The notes: a model not told the origin generated them from the sequence alone. A DNA stretch of 64,000 bases from Acanthornis magna (GCA_036785705.1 JAWUZG010000173.1:2279001-2343000); one strand, 5' to 3'. Numbered from the stretch's first letter, positions 1-12,600 are shown. Numbers and translations: made by a program.

Positions 1-1140
1 ATTACTTAGGTTCTAAGATCTTGTTCTGAAACTCATGCTCACTGGTGAAGAGAAACAATACCTTGGGAAAAGCTGTGTGTCGAGATAAAAATGTCCATTT
101 GAAGTTTGAATTCCAGACACTAAATTGCTAAAGTGAGTTTCTTAGGAACCACATAAAGACTTACACATGGAGCAACTACTCAGTTAACAAATGAGAGAAC
201 AGCAAGAGTCAGAATATAAAATGTTTGTCATTTCGTTCAGAAGCAGAAAGAAGGCAAAATTCACGTAACTTTTTCTAAAGTGTTCATTGTCAGTGTAAGT
301 CATATCGTGTTAAAGCTTTGCCCTTCTCTAGTGCTGGTAATGGAGAAATCTGAAAGCATTTTCCTGACAGCAATCCCAGACCATCTGTCTACAGAGATAA
401 AATCATGCCTGGGACACAGCTCATGCATCTCTATCTTGAGCTAGGTAAGAATTTTTTTCCCATGCTGCTCCTATAGGTCAGCCGAGTTTGGGGATGGTGT
501 GGATACTCCATTAAGGAACACTACTCATCGTGTGAAATCCTCCCCAGACTTCAGTGATTTAAAGAATAATCTCTCACTCATTCCTTCACCAAGTTCCTTC
601 GCTAAAGAGATGCAAGGCAGACAGAGAGCCCAGGAGACACTTCTCCATTACCTTGCATGACTCCATACCACATGCATGCTTCCAAAACATATCTTCACAT
701 TCGAAATATGGGGTGAAAAATATTTATTTTACCTCACTTTCCCAACCCTGTTTCTCTGAGAGATAGCTCTGAGTCCATGCTCTACAGAAATAATACCCCA
801 ATTAAACACCAGCATCAACCCACAAGAACAGCGAGTCCTCCCACCCCAGTGAAACAACAGGGATGTCCTTGCCCAAAGGGCCAAAGTTCACATTCTACAG
901 ATATATTATTTATTATCTTGCTCTTCTCCCCCAGCCTGTGCTGCTGCATTGTATTTCACACCAAGCTCGGCACAAACCGCACGATGGTTTCTGAGTGTAT
1001 ACGTGCGTCAAGGCTTAGAGAGGAGCACTGAATTTCCTGATACTAAAGGGCCCATTCCATGTTATTTATGACCTCACTAGTGTCGAAACTGAGACCTATA
1101 AATCGTAGGCATAGGCGTACTAATTCTAGCAACAGCAAGT
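1..1140. other. Unique non-coding sequence, nothing recognised
   Basis: No repeat family, RNA gene or convincing exon is visible. Open frames here are short and look like chance. The stretch is AT-rich with ordinary complexity. Confidence 0.6.
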
Positions 1141-1145
1141 TTTAG

Positions 1146-1552
1146 TCACATGTAATTAAAACATCCCAAAGTCTTTCAGCTCTAATGTATTTCGAAATGA
1201 CACCACTGGGACAGGGGGAAATGGGAAATGAAGGAATCAGCAGTATTTCAAAGCCATGGCCATTGTTAGCTTTTGGGGCTCTGTACAGTGCTGGCAGTGC
1301 TGTCAAATCTGCAGGTTTCCTGATGCTGTTTTCTATCACATATTTTGAGGACGATGCAATTGATTTCCAGAAACAGTAGGGACATTCAGACTGCTGGGAT
1401 GCCATCAGAAACTTCAAGAGGAACCTGATGTCCACACTGAAAAATAATGCCAACGCATTCTATGACGGCAACAAATTCTGTGATGGCATCTCTGCCTCGA
1501 TTAGATGCACTAGAGAGGAGAAAATACTTCTTTTCCCTCCCTTAAAGTGAGC
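1146..1552 (+). pseudogene. Open frame with one internal stop, unidentified
   Basis: One reading frame on the plus strand stays open from about 1146 to a TGA near 1550, interrupted only by a TAG at 1377-1379. The first ATG is at 1185. The part before the stop gives 64 residues with a hydrophobic stretch (about residues 27-55). The part after it gives about 56 residues and includes FYDGNKFCDGISASIRC. A possible splice acceptor (CTTTCAG) lies at about 1168-1174. The minus strand is also open for 103 codons over the same DNA, which weakens the case, because a constrained or low-stop composition can open both strands. I do not recognise a family. It may be a decayed exon, a conserved non-coding block, or chance. 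Confidence 0.15.
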
Positions 1553-1559
1553 TAAAACT

Positions 1560-4173
1560 GGAGCCTGAGACTTCTATGAGTTTTAAGATGGTCTGTGATT
1601 TCTGGTTTTAAGGTGATTTCTTGTAGAAGCTTAGGATTATCTGTTTATTGCTCAGGTCAACAGGGGAAAGGTGATGCAACCTGAAGACAGCAGAATTTCA
1701 AATGCACGCAAGGGATTTATCATACCTAGCTCAGGATTAACCTGTGAAATTCAAGCTGCCACTGTTGCCAATAGGTCAGAAAAGTGCACCAAAAAGTACA
1801 ACAGGGCTCTTCACTAATGCATAGCTCAGGGCCACCAGAAAAATAAACTATAGCCGAGAGTGACAGCAATGTGCATTTTGTGCAATGTTATTTGCTCTGC
1901 CCTGCAGACAGCAGAGGTTTGAGCTTCATATGTGTGGTGGGGACATTTGCTGCTGGATTGAAGGGCATGCTGTCAATCTGGACACATGGATGCAAAGAAA
2001 TGCTACAGCCCCGACCAGCCTGACCAAATCTGGGTGGTCTGCGATGTGTTCTCTCCTTGACAGGATGTTAAACTATGACACTCTGGGGCAAAAGCCATCC
2101 CACAACTACCCGTGACTGTAAAGCCTCCTCTGTGGGCAGACAGCTCCATCCCAGCCATTGCAGCTCCTCTGAAGCACCTGCTAGACAACAGTTCTCCAAA
2201 GCCAGGCTCATTGGACCATTAGACTGATCCGGTGTGACAAGTCCTGCGCTCTTTTCCAGCCTGGATCCTGAGGCAAGGGATGGTGCTGGCTGTAGATCAC
2301 AGAGCGAGTGACCAGCCAAGCTGTGCTGCTTCCGGCACAACTTTGGAGCAAGCCCTGGACCGGGGCAGTGCTGGCTTTCTGGTATGTGGGAACTCATGCT
2401 GGGAGTGGCAAACAGGACCATGGATCCAGCCCTGCACAGACCCTACCCTTGCCAACTCATCGGTCAGGTTGTTTTTTGAGGGCTACTTTGCTCTGTTTGC
2501 ATCAAATTTTCTGCTATTGCCTAATTTTAGTGAGTGTAGCAGAGGGAATTATTTAAGAAAATATTAGTAATAACAAGAAGAATGAAAGGAAAATATTATT
2601 TTTGTGGCCAAAATCGCAGGCCTGCAGATTTCTATGCTGGCTTGTTTCCTACTTTCCTTCTTTATTATTACTGCATCCTTTTTCTCAACCGTTCCCCATA
2701 TTGCTTATCAGCAAATAATGAGCAGTGGCTGACACATACTGTCGGAAATTATCTCTTGGAGGAAGTTAAAGTAAATGCAGAGATAATAATTGTGTATTTA
2801 GACTGAATTTGTCCTCTGAATTGAACTCTGGCGGTGGAAAGGCAAAACGTTTCTCTGGCAGGTGCTATCTTGCTCTGTAAAGATGATCCTAAAGCCCACT
2901 CCCCCTGGGTCAGATCCATGGTTCCTCCAGGACTTTGGAGGCCAAAAAAGACCTTCCATGGCCCCTGGGAAAAATGGAGCCAAGCTGCTCTGCTGGAGGG
3001 AGCGTCCCATGGCCTGATCTGAGGGCAAGGAATGTACAAATGGGGTGGTGCACTGGGTCAAGTTAGAGGGATGTAAAATGCAGAGTCAGGACCCCAGAAA
3101 AAGCAGGAAAAGAGAAAGTGGAGAGACCACTTTGGATAGCCTTGCAGTTTTGAGAAAAGTTTGGACATTTTGGTCAAAATTCAGATATCTGAAGAGAAAG
3201 GAGGTCTTATTACTGTTATTTAGAATAATGAGAAGAAAGGATGGTTCAGTTGGGCTAAGAGTCAACAGAGGCGAAAAGGATTTTTATATTGCAGTGCTTT
3301 TGTATCTTTGTAATTCATAACCCTACGTGGGCTTCTCTGCCTTTCAAACCTCTTAGAAAATTTTGGGGGGTCTGGTTTTTTTGTGTGTGAGATGACACCA
3401 AGTTGTCTTGGGGAGAAAATGGGGAGGATGAGGGCAGAGATGATGGAGATCAGGATGTTCTGTGTTCCTAGACTCAGTGGCTTTGTCTGGGCTGCAAGTA
3501 AATGCTCAGTGATCCTTATGGGGATAATGCATTTTCCTACATTCCCAGAGAACTGAAGTTTTCCTGAAGGTGCCCACTGCCATCCCCTCTGATGGGCAAA
3601 ACATTATATCAGTGTGTTTCATCTCTGTTACTTTTTCTTCAGAGACAATGCTCTCAGCTCATTTCTACCTGCAGTTAGGGACTTAGGCCTTTTCCTGTTC
3701 ATAAAGTCTCTGAGTTTGCTATCTATCACAAATTCATCTGAAAATATTGTGGTCACCAAGTCTTAGATCATTAATGTCAGGAGACAGATCAGAGCTCCTT
3801 TTAGACGTCAATTTCCTTCGCTTCTCCCTTGTATTCTAGCTTCTGTTTACAGAAATACTGCCAAGGTCTTCTCATCAGTCAGCATTTTGTGCTTGGGTGT
3901 TGATACTGGTGAAGCATCACAGTTACATTTCTCACTCTGAAACCCATCGAAATAACTCTGCCAGCTTACAAAAACTGCTAAGAGCAGCTTGGGATCCAAT
4001 GAGTAGGATTTCTGCGGCCTCAGCTTAGTCACATAAAGTATAGATGCTCTCATGTTTGTTAAGTGGCTCGACTCCTTTTATAGGTGATAGAGAAATATCA
4101 TCTGATTAATTGAATAAATTTTGGACAGCTGTCCCACATGCTCTTTGTGCTTCTCTGGAGAGTCGCAAACAGC
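1560..4173. other. Unique non-coding sequence, nothing recognised
   Basis: Several overlapping open frames occur around 1.9-2.6 kb and 2.75-3.3 kb on both strands, but none has a recognisable domain and they contradict one another. No repeat element is identified. It may hold unrecognised ancient repeats. Confidence 0.5.
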
Positions 4174-4588
4174 CATCACAGGATGGTTTGGGTTGGGAGG
4201 GACCTCAAAGCTCAAAGCTCATCTCATTCCACCCCCTGCCATGGGCAGGGACACCTTCTACTATCCCAGGTTGTTCCAAGCCCTGTCCAACCTTGAACAC
4301 TGCCAGGGATCCAGGGGCAGCCAGAGCTTCTCTGGGCACCTGTGCCAGGGCCTCCCCTCCCTCACAGCCAGAAATTTCTCCCCCCGATCCCACCTAACCC
4401 TGCCCTCTGGCAGTGGGAAGCCATTCCCTGTCTCCTGTTCCTCCATCCCTTGTCCAGTCCCTCTCCAGCTCTCCTGAAACCTCTTAAGGTCTCCCTGGAG
4501 ACTTCTTTTCTCCAGGCTGGACACCTCCAGCTCATCCAGTCTGGCTCTAGAGCAGACGGGCTTCAACCCCTCAGAGCAGCTTTTTGGA
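4174..4588 (-). mobile_element. CR1 LINE, 5'-truncated 3' end
   Basis: CR1 is a non-LTR retrotransposon that copies itself by target-primed reverse transcription and usually leaves only its 3' end. This copy lies on the minus strand, so its 3' terminus is at the low coordinate: GGATGGTTTGGGTTGGGAGG, followed by the conserved CCATGGGCAGGGACACC, GTTCCAAGCCCTGTCC and TGTGCCAGGGCC segments, ending near the CTGGCTCTAGAGCAG segment. A small tandem AAAGCTC duplication sits at about 4205-4218. Open frames of 95-118 codons across it are by-products of GC-rich CR1 DNA, not genes. Confidence 0.93.
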
Positions 4589-5170
4589 CTCTTCTGCATG
4601 CATCCTTCTTTACACCCACTACAACAAGGGCTAAAGTAGTTTAACCTCCCACTTTGACATGACTAAAATTAAGGCATTATAAAAAATATTGTGGATGCAG
4701 GAATTATTTCCATTCTCTTTTCATTGTACAGTGGGTAATCAGATCAGATAGAGGAAAATTCAAATTTTGTTGCTTTTATATGCTGGAATATTTTTGGCAG
4801 CAGCTGAACTTTTAAGATTCTTTAAATATCATTTTCATTGCTAAATCATTGAATTTTCTCAGTGGGAGAAATGAGAAACTTGCTTGTTTCTTGACTACCA
4901 ATTTCACCGGAAGGCAAAACCTCTGTTTCATAAGAAATATCAAGTTTCAGATATTTTTGGCAATCCTACATCAGAATGAATTGGATTGATTTCCAAATTT
5001 GTCTGAATAGTAATGGGTGTAAAAGAGAGCTCTGAGGAGCTAATAGATCCTTAGCCCATAAATTCGGGCAGCTTGTGTTCACATCCATGTGCTAATCCAA
5101 TTAGACTTTGATTAAAGTCATTGAGAGAAACACTGGTGCAGAAACCTTCATTCAACAGATTCATTTTACA

Positions 5171-5171
<1 letters not shown>
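4589..5171. other. Unique non-coding sequence, nothing recognised
   Basis: AT-rich sequence between a CR1 copy and a dinucleotide repeat. No exon, RNA gene or repeat is recognised. Confidence 0.6.

Positions 5172-5209
<38 letters not shown>
5172..5209. repeat. (AC)19 dinucleotide microsatellite
   Basis: A perfect run of 19 AC units. It is followed directly by an A/C-rich low-complexity tail to about 5245 containing CCAAAAAAACCCC and AACAACCAACC. Likely length-polymorphic. The minus-strand open frame across it, with a VCVCVC run, is an artefact of the repeat. Confidence 0.98.
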
Positions 5210-5211
<2 letters not shown>

Positions 5212-5245
5212 CACCAAAAAAACCCCAAAACAACCAACCATACCA

Positions 5246-6508
5246 ATAAATGGAAGACACAGCCCTAACCCTAAAACCCAGTAGTGGAAAAAAATAATCA
5301 CTACTTCTGCTTTGTGACTTCAGCTGGTTTCAGGGTAACTTTTGAAGACCTATAACCTGATTTTTTTTTTGTCATGCAAAAGTGAATTGAGAACCTGCTT
5401 CCCAGATTTATTGGTTTTTTGCTCACAAATTTTACCACAAAACAACAGATTGAGCTGGAGGAAGAGGCCAAGAGGCAGAATTCAATTTTTTAGGCTGAAC
5501 CTATCTTTTTTTAAGACCTGTAGTTTTGTACGTAGCTTCCTGTCATTTAGATGCAGAATTAATGTTAAGCATTAAGTATTAAGAAAATCTTCACACACCT
5601 ACAGACAACTGATGATGATATTTTCTTGTTTTTCTTTGCTGAGAACACGTGTGCCCCACTACAGGAAGCTTCACCCTGGGGATGTGCTGGTGGGGACTCC
5701 TCGGTGCTCCATTTCTCAGCGTCCTTGCTGTATGGCCTGCAAATCAGGGTGGCAGATGTCTGCTGCTGAGTGCTTGGCTCTTTATTTTTTTCCCCCTCTT
5801 TGTGCTTCATCACTTGGTATTTTTAGTTGCTAAATGTTGCGGAGACAGCTTTTTCAATTAGAAAAGTGACAAACTCTGCAAAATGAATTCCAGCACTTGG
5901 AGAACATCAGTATCAATCTCCAGTACTTGCTCACTGCCTTTGCAGGATGGACTTGTTTTTTTTCCTTGAACTGAATGCTTTCATCTATTTGTCTCCAAAA
6001 TAAACAAACAAAATAAAACACCAAACAAGAACGTTCCCATTTAATGATGCTTAGGAAAAGGCATGTGTCCAAATCCCTTCCTGTGCCTCACTTGGGGTGT
6101 GGTGGTAGGAGAGTTAAGAGACTGTGCTGTGGATATAGAGCTTTTTTTGAGGGCTGCCAGTGCTTTTCTAAACAGTTGTGTGGTTAGAGAGTCAAAAGTG
6201 TCCAGTCATGATGAACATTTATCACTGTCCAGAAAATCCTGTGTGCCTTATGCACACTAATCCAACATCTAGGAATTAGACAGATGGTCCTTCTTTAACA
6301 TTACACAAATTGGCCATTATTAGCCTTAATTTAAGAAACCAGAACTAGTAATCCCTGTATGGTAGACTGATAGATGAAACCTGTGAGGCAAATAAATATT
6401 GTTATTTCCAGGTACTGTTTAAATGCTAATGGAAAGTGTTCTGGCAGTTTAGGTTATTTGCATTTCTTCTTAATATGGATTTACGTTCTACTTTGGTTTT
6501 CTCTTTAG
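5246..6508. other. Unique non-coding sequence, nothing firm
   Basis: Contains two tandem CCCTAA units at 5263-5274, too few to call an interstitial telomeric site. Overlapping short frames at 5.6-5.9 kb have no recognisable domain. No repeat family is seen. Confidence 0.5.
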
Positions 6509-6568
6509 AGAGTGCAAGAACTTATACAAGCTCAGGCAAATCAAGGCGGTGGCAAAATAGAGTTATAA
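6509..6568 (+). CDS. Possible short terminal exon, unidentified
   Basis: A strong 3' splice-site pattern (GGTTTTCTCTTTAG, AG at 6507-6508) is followed by 19 codons and a TAA at 6566-6568. The peptide contains VQELIQAQANQGGGKIEL, which looks protein-like in composition. I know of no protein that ends this way and see no clear upstream exon or nearby poly(A) signal. Short acceptor-plus-frame combinations arise often by chance, so this is only a candidate. Confidence 0.12.
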   Translation, partial: RVQELIQAQANQGGGKIEL

Positions 6569-6699
6569 TACTTGGGAATTATTTACTATCTTTATGGTGG
6601 TGGATTTAAGATCATCCAATCATTCAGGACAAGTTTAAGAGATGCCTGTCCTGGAGGAATCACCTGTTAACAGTCGATCTGTTTCCCTCTACAAGTCAC

Positions 6700-6935
6700 C
6701 TGAGCAGAAACTGAGATTAGACAAATTTAGATTAGGAGTTTCAAAAATGTCAAATTTATAATCACAAAAGCAGGAACACCTTATATGGAGCTACAGTGTC
6801 TTCTTTATCCCTAAAAATACTTAGATTTAGAGGGAGATGATATAACTCATATAGAGATTGCAGTGCTGTTATTACAAAGGGAGTCAAACTAGGTGATTAT
6901 AATGCTCCTCTCTAGGCCCAGGCTCTATATTTATT
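6700..6935 (+). mobile_element. Ancient CR1/L3-like LINE 3' end
   Basis: Heavily diverged plus-strand remnant. The part at about 6706-6790 resembles the GAAACTGAGACTAGACAAATT-type segment of old amniote CR1/L3 copies (here GAAACTGAGATTAGACAAAT). The last part, 6888-6932, resembles the old 3' terminus that reads like TCAGACTAGATGATC then CCTTCTGGCC (here GTCAAACTAGGTGATTATAA). It is much older than the GC-rich CR1 copies elsewhere in the window. Assignment is from remembered consensus and was not aligned. Confidence 0.6.
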
Positions 6936-8374
6936 AGTTTTTACTGGTTACGAGCCTGGTATTGTGTAGCTGTAGCATTAGAGGGAGTTGTGGGTATGTT
7001 CTCCTGGAGCACACCCAGGCTGAGAACCAGGCACCACGGGGAAATCATTACTTAGCAGCCTGAAACAATCAACACAATCAAAACCCAAAAAGGTGCTTCA
7101 TTATTCCAAAAGTGCTTATGAGTTTAGGCCACCTTTTAGCAGACTGGAGACCCTCTGGGTGTGTCAATCAAGACCAGGATGTTTTACCACCTTTGCCCAA
7201 AGTCCACCCCATCCACATTTGCTATGGGATTTGCTTGCTTCAGGGTTGGCTTTAAGGCACACATTCTGAGAGACTCCAAGGAGGTGGGCTCAGGAACCGT
7301 GGGCTCTGCCCTGATGGTTTGTTTGGGATGGATGGCTGGGAGGAGCAAAATCAAACAAGACACTCAGCTCAACTCAACAACTCAATTTAAGCTCTACTCA
7401 AACAATTTCTGAACACCCTTGTAAAACAAAAACACTGAGTTCCACGCTCCTCCACGAGGTAGGAGACACTGATGTTAAGTCACAGCTGGAAGCCAGTGCA
7501 TTTTTAAATCTAACTACCCAAAACTGCTCTAAGAAAGTCAACAGGTGACCTGGGGGACAGCTCACACTTCTGATGACTTGCCAGGAGCTGTGAAGTTTAT
7601 CAGGCCAATTCTCAGCACTGCCAGATTTAAAAAAAAAAATTCCAGGTGCTACAAAAGATCAGTGATAAGAGGGAGAAAGGTCTGTCAGTGGGGAACATGC
7701 AAACCCTGACCGGCCTCCCCTTGATGGACTTAATAAACATAAACAATAAACCCATGATGCCAGCAGGGTCTTTGCAGCTAACACTTAGACAAAATGCTCT
7801 GGGAAGGAAAACTTTGGGCATTTTAAGCTTTGCTCTCCAAAAAATGAGTGCTTGGGTCCATTGCCTCTCCATCACGCCCTCACCAGAGTTTCTGTGATGG
7901 GATCATCTGAGTTAGCTGAGAATGAGTGTCAATGAGTGTTAAAAGGGCTCATGATTAAGATAAATGCACCTTGACACATCCTATGAGTCTCTCAGTTTCT
8001 TCCCCAGACAAAGAAAAACAGTTTGAGCTGCCAAAGTCTTGACTTTATCTAAGCAGACAGGAGAGGGATCAGACTTCAGTGGTCTCATTGCACAGCAGCT
8101 TTGCTGAGGCACTGATGTCCTCCTCGCCTTCTGTGGAGTGTTTCTGTTTTGAAACACTATTGAAATGGTTGAATGTAATTATTGGGTAGAAGTTGGCCGG
8201 TCAGACAATTCCTATGTATGATCCTATACACATCTGATGAAAGCACATCTGCTGGTTCCTCCTTGGGCTGGAGCCTCTCACAGGAGCAGTGTGTTCTCTG
8301 CTGTGTCACTGTCACAGGTCCTGCCAGACAGTGACTCAAGAAGCCCAGATCAACAGTAAGACAATGAACAGAAT
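6936..8374. other. Unique non-coding sequence, small tandem duplication
   Basis: No gene recognised. A 10-base unit AATGAGTGT(C/T) is duplicated at 7921-7940. Frames at 7.63-7.90 kb are open on both strands but carry no known domain. Confidence 0.5.
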
Positions 8375-8387
8375 GGGGGGGGGGGGG
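8375..8387. repeat. G13 homopolymer
   Basis: A run of 13 G residues within otherwise mixed sequence. It is prone to length error in sequencing and to slippage in replication. Confidence 0.95.
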
Positions 8388-9247
8388 AATTCTTGTCTGC
8401 ACTTTGGGGTAACACTTAATGCAGCTTTACAAGATTCGGTGATTTCTTGAATCAACAGGTTCTTGTTTCTCGGAAGTAAAAATACTCAACTCTCTATCAT
8501 TCCTGATGAATTAATAGCAATGCCTGGAGTAAGTTAAGGGAAACTGTTTAAAGCAATTATGACAAATCTCAGATTTGAAATAATTTTTGTTCGGTGAGGG
8601 ACCTCCAGATTTTCTTTCCCTCACTGCCCAGAGAAGCCTGTCAGTTTCTCGGGGCTCTGCAATTCAGGTGTGTCTTTGCGTGGTTGGAAGATCACCTCTC
8701 TCACAACCTGACGTAACGTCACTGGAGCCCTGCTGCAGAAAGTCCTAGTTCTTCAGGGGTCTTAAACTCAGCTAAAACTTGAATAAGTCCATGGCATATG
8801 CCAAGTAATGCCAAGCAGAGAGATTTCTGTTTCACCTTTCAGAAGAGCAGCCTGATTTTCAGCAGAAAGGACATGAGCACATTCTGAAAATTAGGTGCCA
8901 TTCAAGTATTTTGTTGAGAAGGCAAGATAAGAAAACAGTGACTGCCATTAAAAGCCTTGGACTCTGAAAGTGAGGATTATGGAGCTGTAAGGAAGCAGAT
9001 AGGGCTTCCCTTTTAGCCCTCTGAATACCACTTTTAATTAGAAGTTCAGATTTTTATGTTCTAGAAACACCAAAGTTGTGGGCTCACCAAGAGAAATAAA
9101 CTCACGGGTTAGGTAAGTATCGATATAAAGTGATCCTTAATGAACACAAAGTTTATTCTATAAAATAACTGCTACATTTATTTCTTATGTCCTGGTGAGT
9201 GTGAATACAACCTCTTTGAGATACAAAGAGCCACAATCTGAATCTGA
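8388..9247. other. Unique non-coding sequence, nothing recognised
   Basis: Ordinary mixed sequence with no repeat or exon signal that I can support. Confidence 0.55.
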
Positions 9248-9619
9248 GTGATCCCAAGATTTTCTTTGCCATCATGGGACAACCTTTCACAACACTACCA
9301 AGAGAAGAACCTGACCTACAAAACTGGAAATAAAGATGGAAATGTGGTCAGTTGTTATTTAGAACAAAGCACTTTTCAGCAGTTAAAGGGCAACTCCTGT
9401 GAGGGAAACTTGTCTGTGAAGCTGAAAAAGTATTTAGAAGGGGACACATCTGTCCCAGTATTGTCTTCTGAAAATGACAAGATGCCTAATGTAGATTTGC
9501 CATCTAATTTTTACAGACATGTAAAGGTAGGTGAGTACAACAAAATAAATCACTGCAGCTCTGACCTGCACAGTTTGTCTCTATATATGATTCAACTGCA
9601 GCTGGAAAACTGCATTTGA
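9248..9619 (+). CDS. Unidentified open frame, possible internal exon
   Basis: A frame open for 123 codons in non-repetitive AT-rich DNA. It begins after a TGA at 9245-9247 and has no early ATG. The product is rich in S, N, K, E and L, typical of a disordered protein; a sample is LSSENDKMPNVDLPSNFYRH. Two overlapping good donors occur inside it: AAG|GTAGGT (exon end 9526) and TAG|GTGAGT (exon end 9530). A possible acceptor CACTTTTCAG ends at 9379, so an exon 9380-9526 would be exactly 147 bases and in phase at both ends. Sequence past the donors may be intron that stays open by chance. I cannot name the protein. It could be a real exon of a rapidly evolving gene, a relic, or chance. Confidence 0.28.
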   Translation: MIPRFSLPSWDNLSQHYQEKNLTYKTGNKDGNVVSCYLEQSTFQQLKGNSCEGNLSVKLKKYLEGDTSVPVLSSENDKMPNVDLPSNFYRHVKVGEYNKINHCSSDLHSLSLYMIQLQLENCI

Positions 9620-12600
9620 TTAACATCTCTGCATTGCCAGCAAGTTGTTGAGGAGCGGAATTGCTTCATTTTAGTTGCCATCTTCTGATCAGAGGGCTGT
9701 AGGCATGGATTTTTAGGGAGAATTAAAACAATCATATTTGTATGTATACAGTGGGAGAGGCGATTAAGAGGAGTTAGGAAAAGCCAAACTTCAAGACATA
9801 GTTAACATAGGAGAACAACAATTATTTGGCATGATACCCAGGGTAAAGCTAGCAGCAAGATAATTCAATCAAGACACAGAAAATGTGAAATTTGGACAGA
9901 CGTTACAGGAAAATGTTCTCAGAGAAAGACCTGTGGGGGTATGGAATAATTTGAAATCCCTGAAAAGAAAGATTTTAAGCCAGGCAAAACAGAACATCAA
10001 CAGATATTCTGATGATAACTTTCACAAGAGCAAGAAAATTGCTTGGACAGTCTAACTGGTTTCCTCTCTGTCTAAATTTTGTATTTTTGATTTCTGCTTC
10101 CTGAGGTGTGATGGCTTCAACAGGGTAAGTGCCTTTAACAGTAACTATGATATTGTGGTTTATTTGCCTTTGGCAGGGCTGTTATTACTTTTCTACAGTA
10201 AATGTCCCACACTATGGCCCACGATGACCCACAAATCAACTGTACCCACAAACACACCTGCCCTGGCTGTCCCTGCAATAACAACCTGTCTAGACTCAGC
10301 ATTACCTTCAGATCAGACCTAGCTCTGGCTGTGTTAGGTTGTACCCTGAATTTATTCGTGTGGACTCCTCAGCAGATACTCTTTTTGCTTGTCCAATTTC
10401 TGTTTTTTTAGTGCCTGGTCATGAGGGAAGAAAAGCTGTTGGTGAGTTGTTCGCTTGCTGAGTGCTTGGCCCCTGAAGAGCCATTTATGTGTCTGTTGTG
10501 GTAGGAGGCATTTGGGTGCTTGAAAGCAGCTGTGATAGCAGAATCTCTGCTGGAAAATTGGAAAACTGGGAAAGATATTCCCAAGGAATGAGAAAATTAA
10601 GCCAGAGAGACATTCAGGTGAAATGTAAATTTTAACAAGATTTTTGGTACAGCAGTTGCATTGTAAATGGGGGACTTTGTAGGAGTCCCCAAATAACATT
10701 ACATGGAAGTAGAAAGACGGAGTTCTGAAGGACACTCCAAACAGTTTATGAATCTGTGTCCATTTCAAGAGATTATTTCATCCAAAAAAAGGCACAGTTT
10801 TTGGAAGCATTCACACTGAAGTGCTGTTCCGTATGAAATACTTCAACGCAGGAAATGCCAAAGCAATTCCTCTCGGTATTTTTTGAGAAATAATTTTGAG
10901 AAATATTGTGACTTTTGTTTTAAAATACTTTTTTTTTAATTTAAAAATTGACTGCAGTGAACAGGAAGAAAAAAAAAATTAAATAAAAAAATCCCTAAAA
11001 CAGCTCAGGACACAAGAAGAGGTTTATTTTTGGAGTGAACAAATTCCTTTCAGTTGACCCCAAATGAAGTCCATTATTGTGTTTTCTTTTGCCTAGCTGG
11101 AAATCCTGAACATATTTTCTAGCAGACCTGCCCAGGATTTTCTCTTGGATTTCTTTTAGGCCTCTGAACAGAAAAAAATAGAAAAAAAAAAAAAATTCTG
11201 TCTCTGCTGTGGAATGTATTTCAGGGAGCAGTCTTGCCCTGGTTGGAGATGACACTGCATCTTTCTTATCTCTCTGACTAACTTCCAGACACCCAAATTG
11301 CCTCCTAACATATGGAAGATGTATGGGTAGGATTTTTTGTACAAGCCAGACTGCAGCAGATGGGTGAAATATACAGCACTCTGTCTTTGATTTAGCAAAA
11401 ATAATCTACTTCACATTCATGGCAACTGCATGGTTTTCCCATGAAGTTTCTATGCTGGCTGACTTCTCTAAGGGCTCTGCTAAAATTTAAAATAATTTGT
11501 AACTTGATTATGCTAATTTTTTCTCCAGTCAGGGAGAATACAGCATATTTGATGCCCATTTCCTCTCCCTCCACCAACTCTATGACATTTTGTGCTATCT
11601 CAGAAGAGCATTAGAATCCTAAAGCCAGAGAAAAACTTCAGCTCCTCAAGTTTCTGGTGGAACAACCACAAAGGGAGGCTGGAGGACATCCCAGGCTAGT
11701 TCAGAGAGGACTCTGTCACCCGCACAGAGCAGGAGGTGTGAATGTTGGACTTTCTGCACATGGACAATTGGCTTCTGGCCCCAGCTCCCAGCGAGCTCCA
11801 GCTCTCAAGATGATCCCATAGTTCAACTTCTTACCCAACAATGACGTGGCCCATGCAGGGCTTGCCTGTCCTGTGGCTGTGATGGTCACAGAAACACTTG
11901 GGTGACAGTCACACGATAGTAACCACTCTGATGTGCTGCCATCACTCCAGACATGACCCTGAGTTTCACTGCTCACAGGCATGAGAGGCACTGAGAGGCC
12001 CAAAAGCCACATCTGTCTGAGGAGCCAGATGGTTCTCACCCCCCAAAATTCAGCTACAAATATCTGTAGGATGATTATAAGCCAAGGGCAACAAAACTCT
12101 TTCAAGCTCAGATTATGTGTGGTCATTCCAAATTCTAATTTCATGGCACAATTTTTCCTCTCTGTTCCCACACCCCAGTGAGGAGACAAACTACTTTTCA
12201 AGGTGGGTGGGAAAAAAAGGGAGAAAAAATGTAAAATAAAAGAAGAAGGCACTCAAATCTATCTACCTGTGCTGTGAAGTGGATGCTATTTAAGGACCCT
12301 AGGATGAAGAGATGCTTTCCTCATGCCTCAAATAAGGACATGAGGAACACGAGGGGAAGGGCAAGGCTGACCCTGTCTCTGTTCACTCCTGCTGGTGCTG
12401 GCAGTGTTGCAGAGCTAACCCATTTCACAAAATGAGCCTTTTCCTCAGCGTTGCCCTCTGTTTTTTAGAGGTCTGCTCCCTCCCACACCAGTAAACTCTT
12501 GTTTTTCAGGCCCCTTGGCGCAGCCACACGTTTCTCTGCTGAGCAAGGGCAGCGAGCCTCAGCCCTGCATTTGAGGAGTCAAAGTAAGCTCTTGCTAAAC

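Noticed and set aside
5263..5274. Two CCCTAA units, telomere-like
   Set aside because: Too few copies to be an interstitial telomeric repeat. The surrounding A/C-rich sequence makes chance likely.
11716..12252. 178-codon minus-strand frame
   Set aside because: No known domain, unlikely composition (W-, C- and P-rich patches), an opposite-strand frame inside it, and no splice or promoter support.
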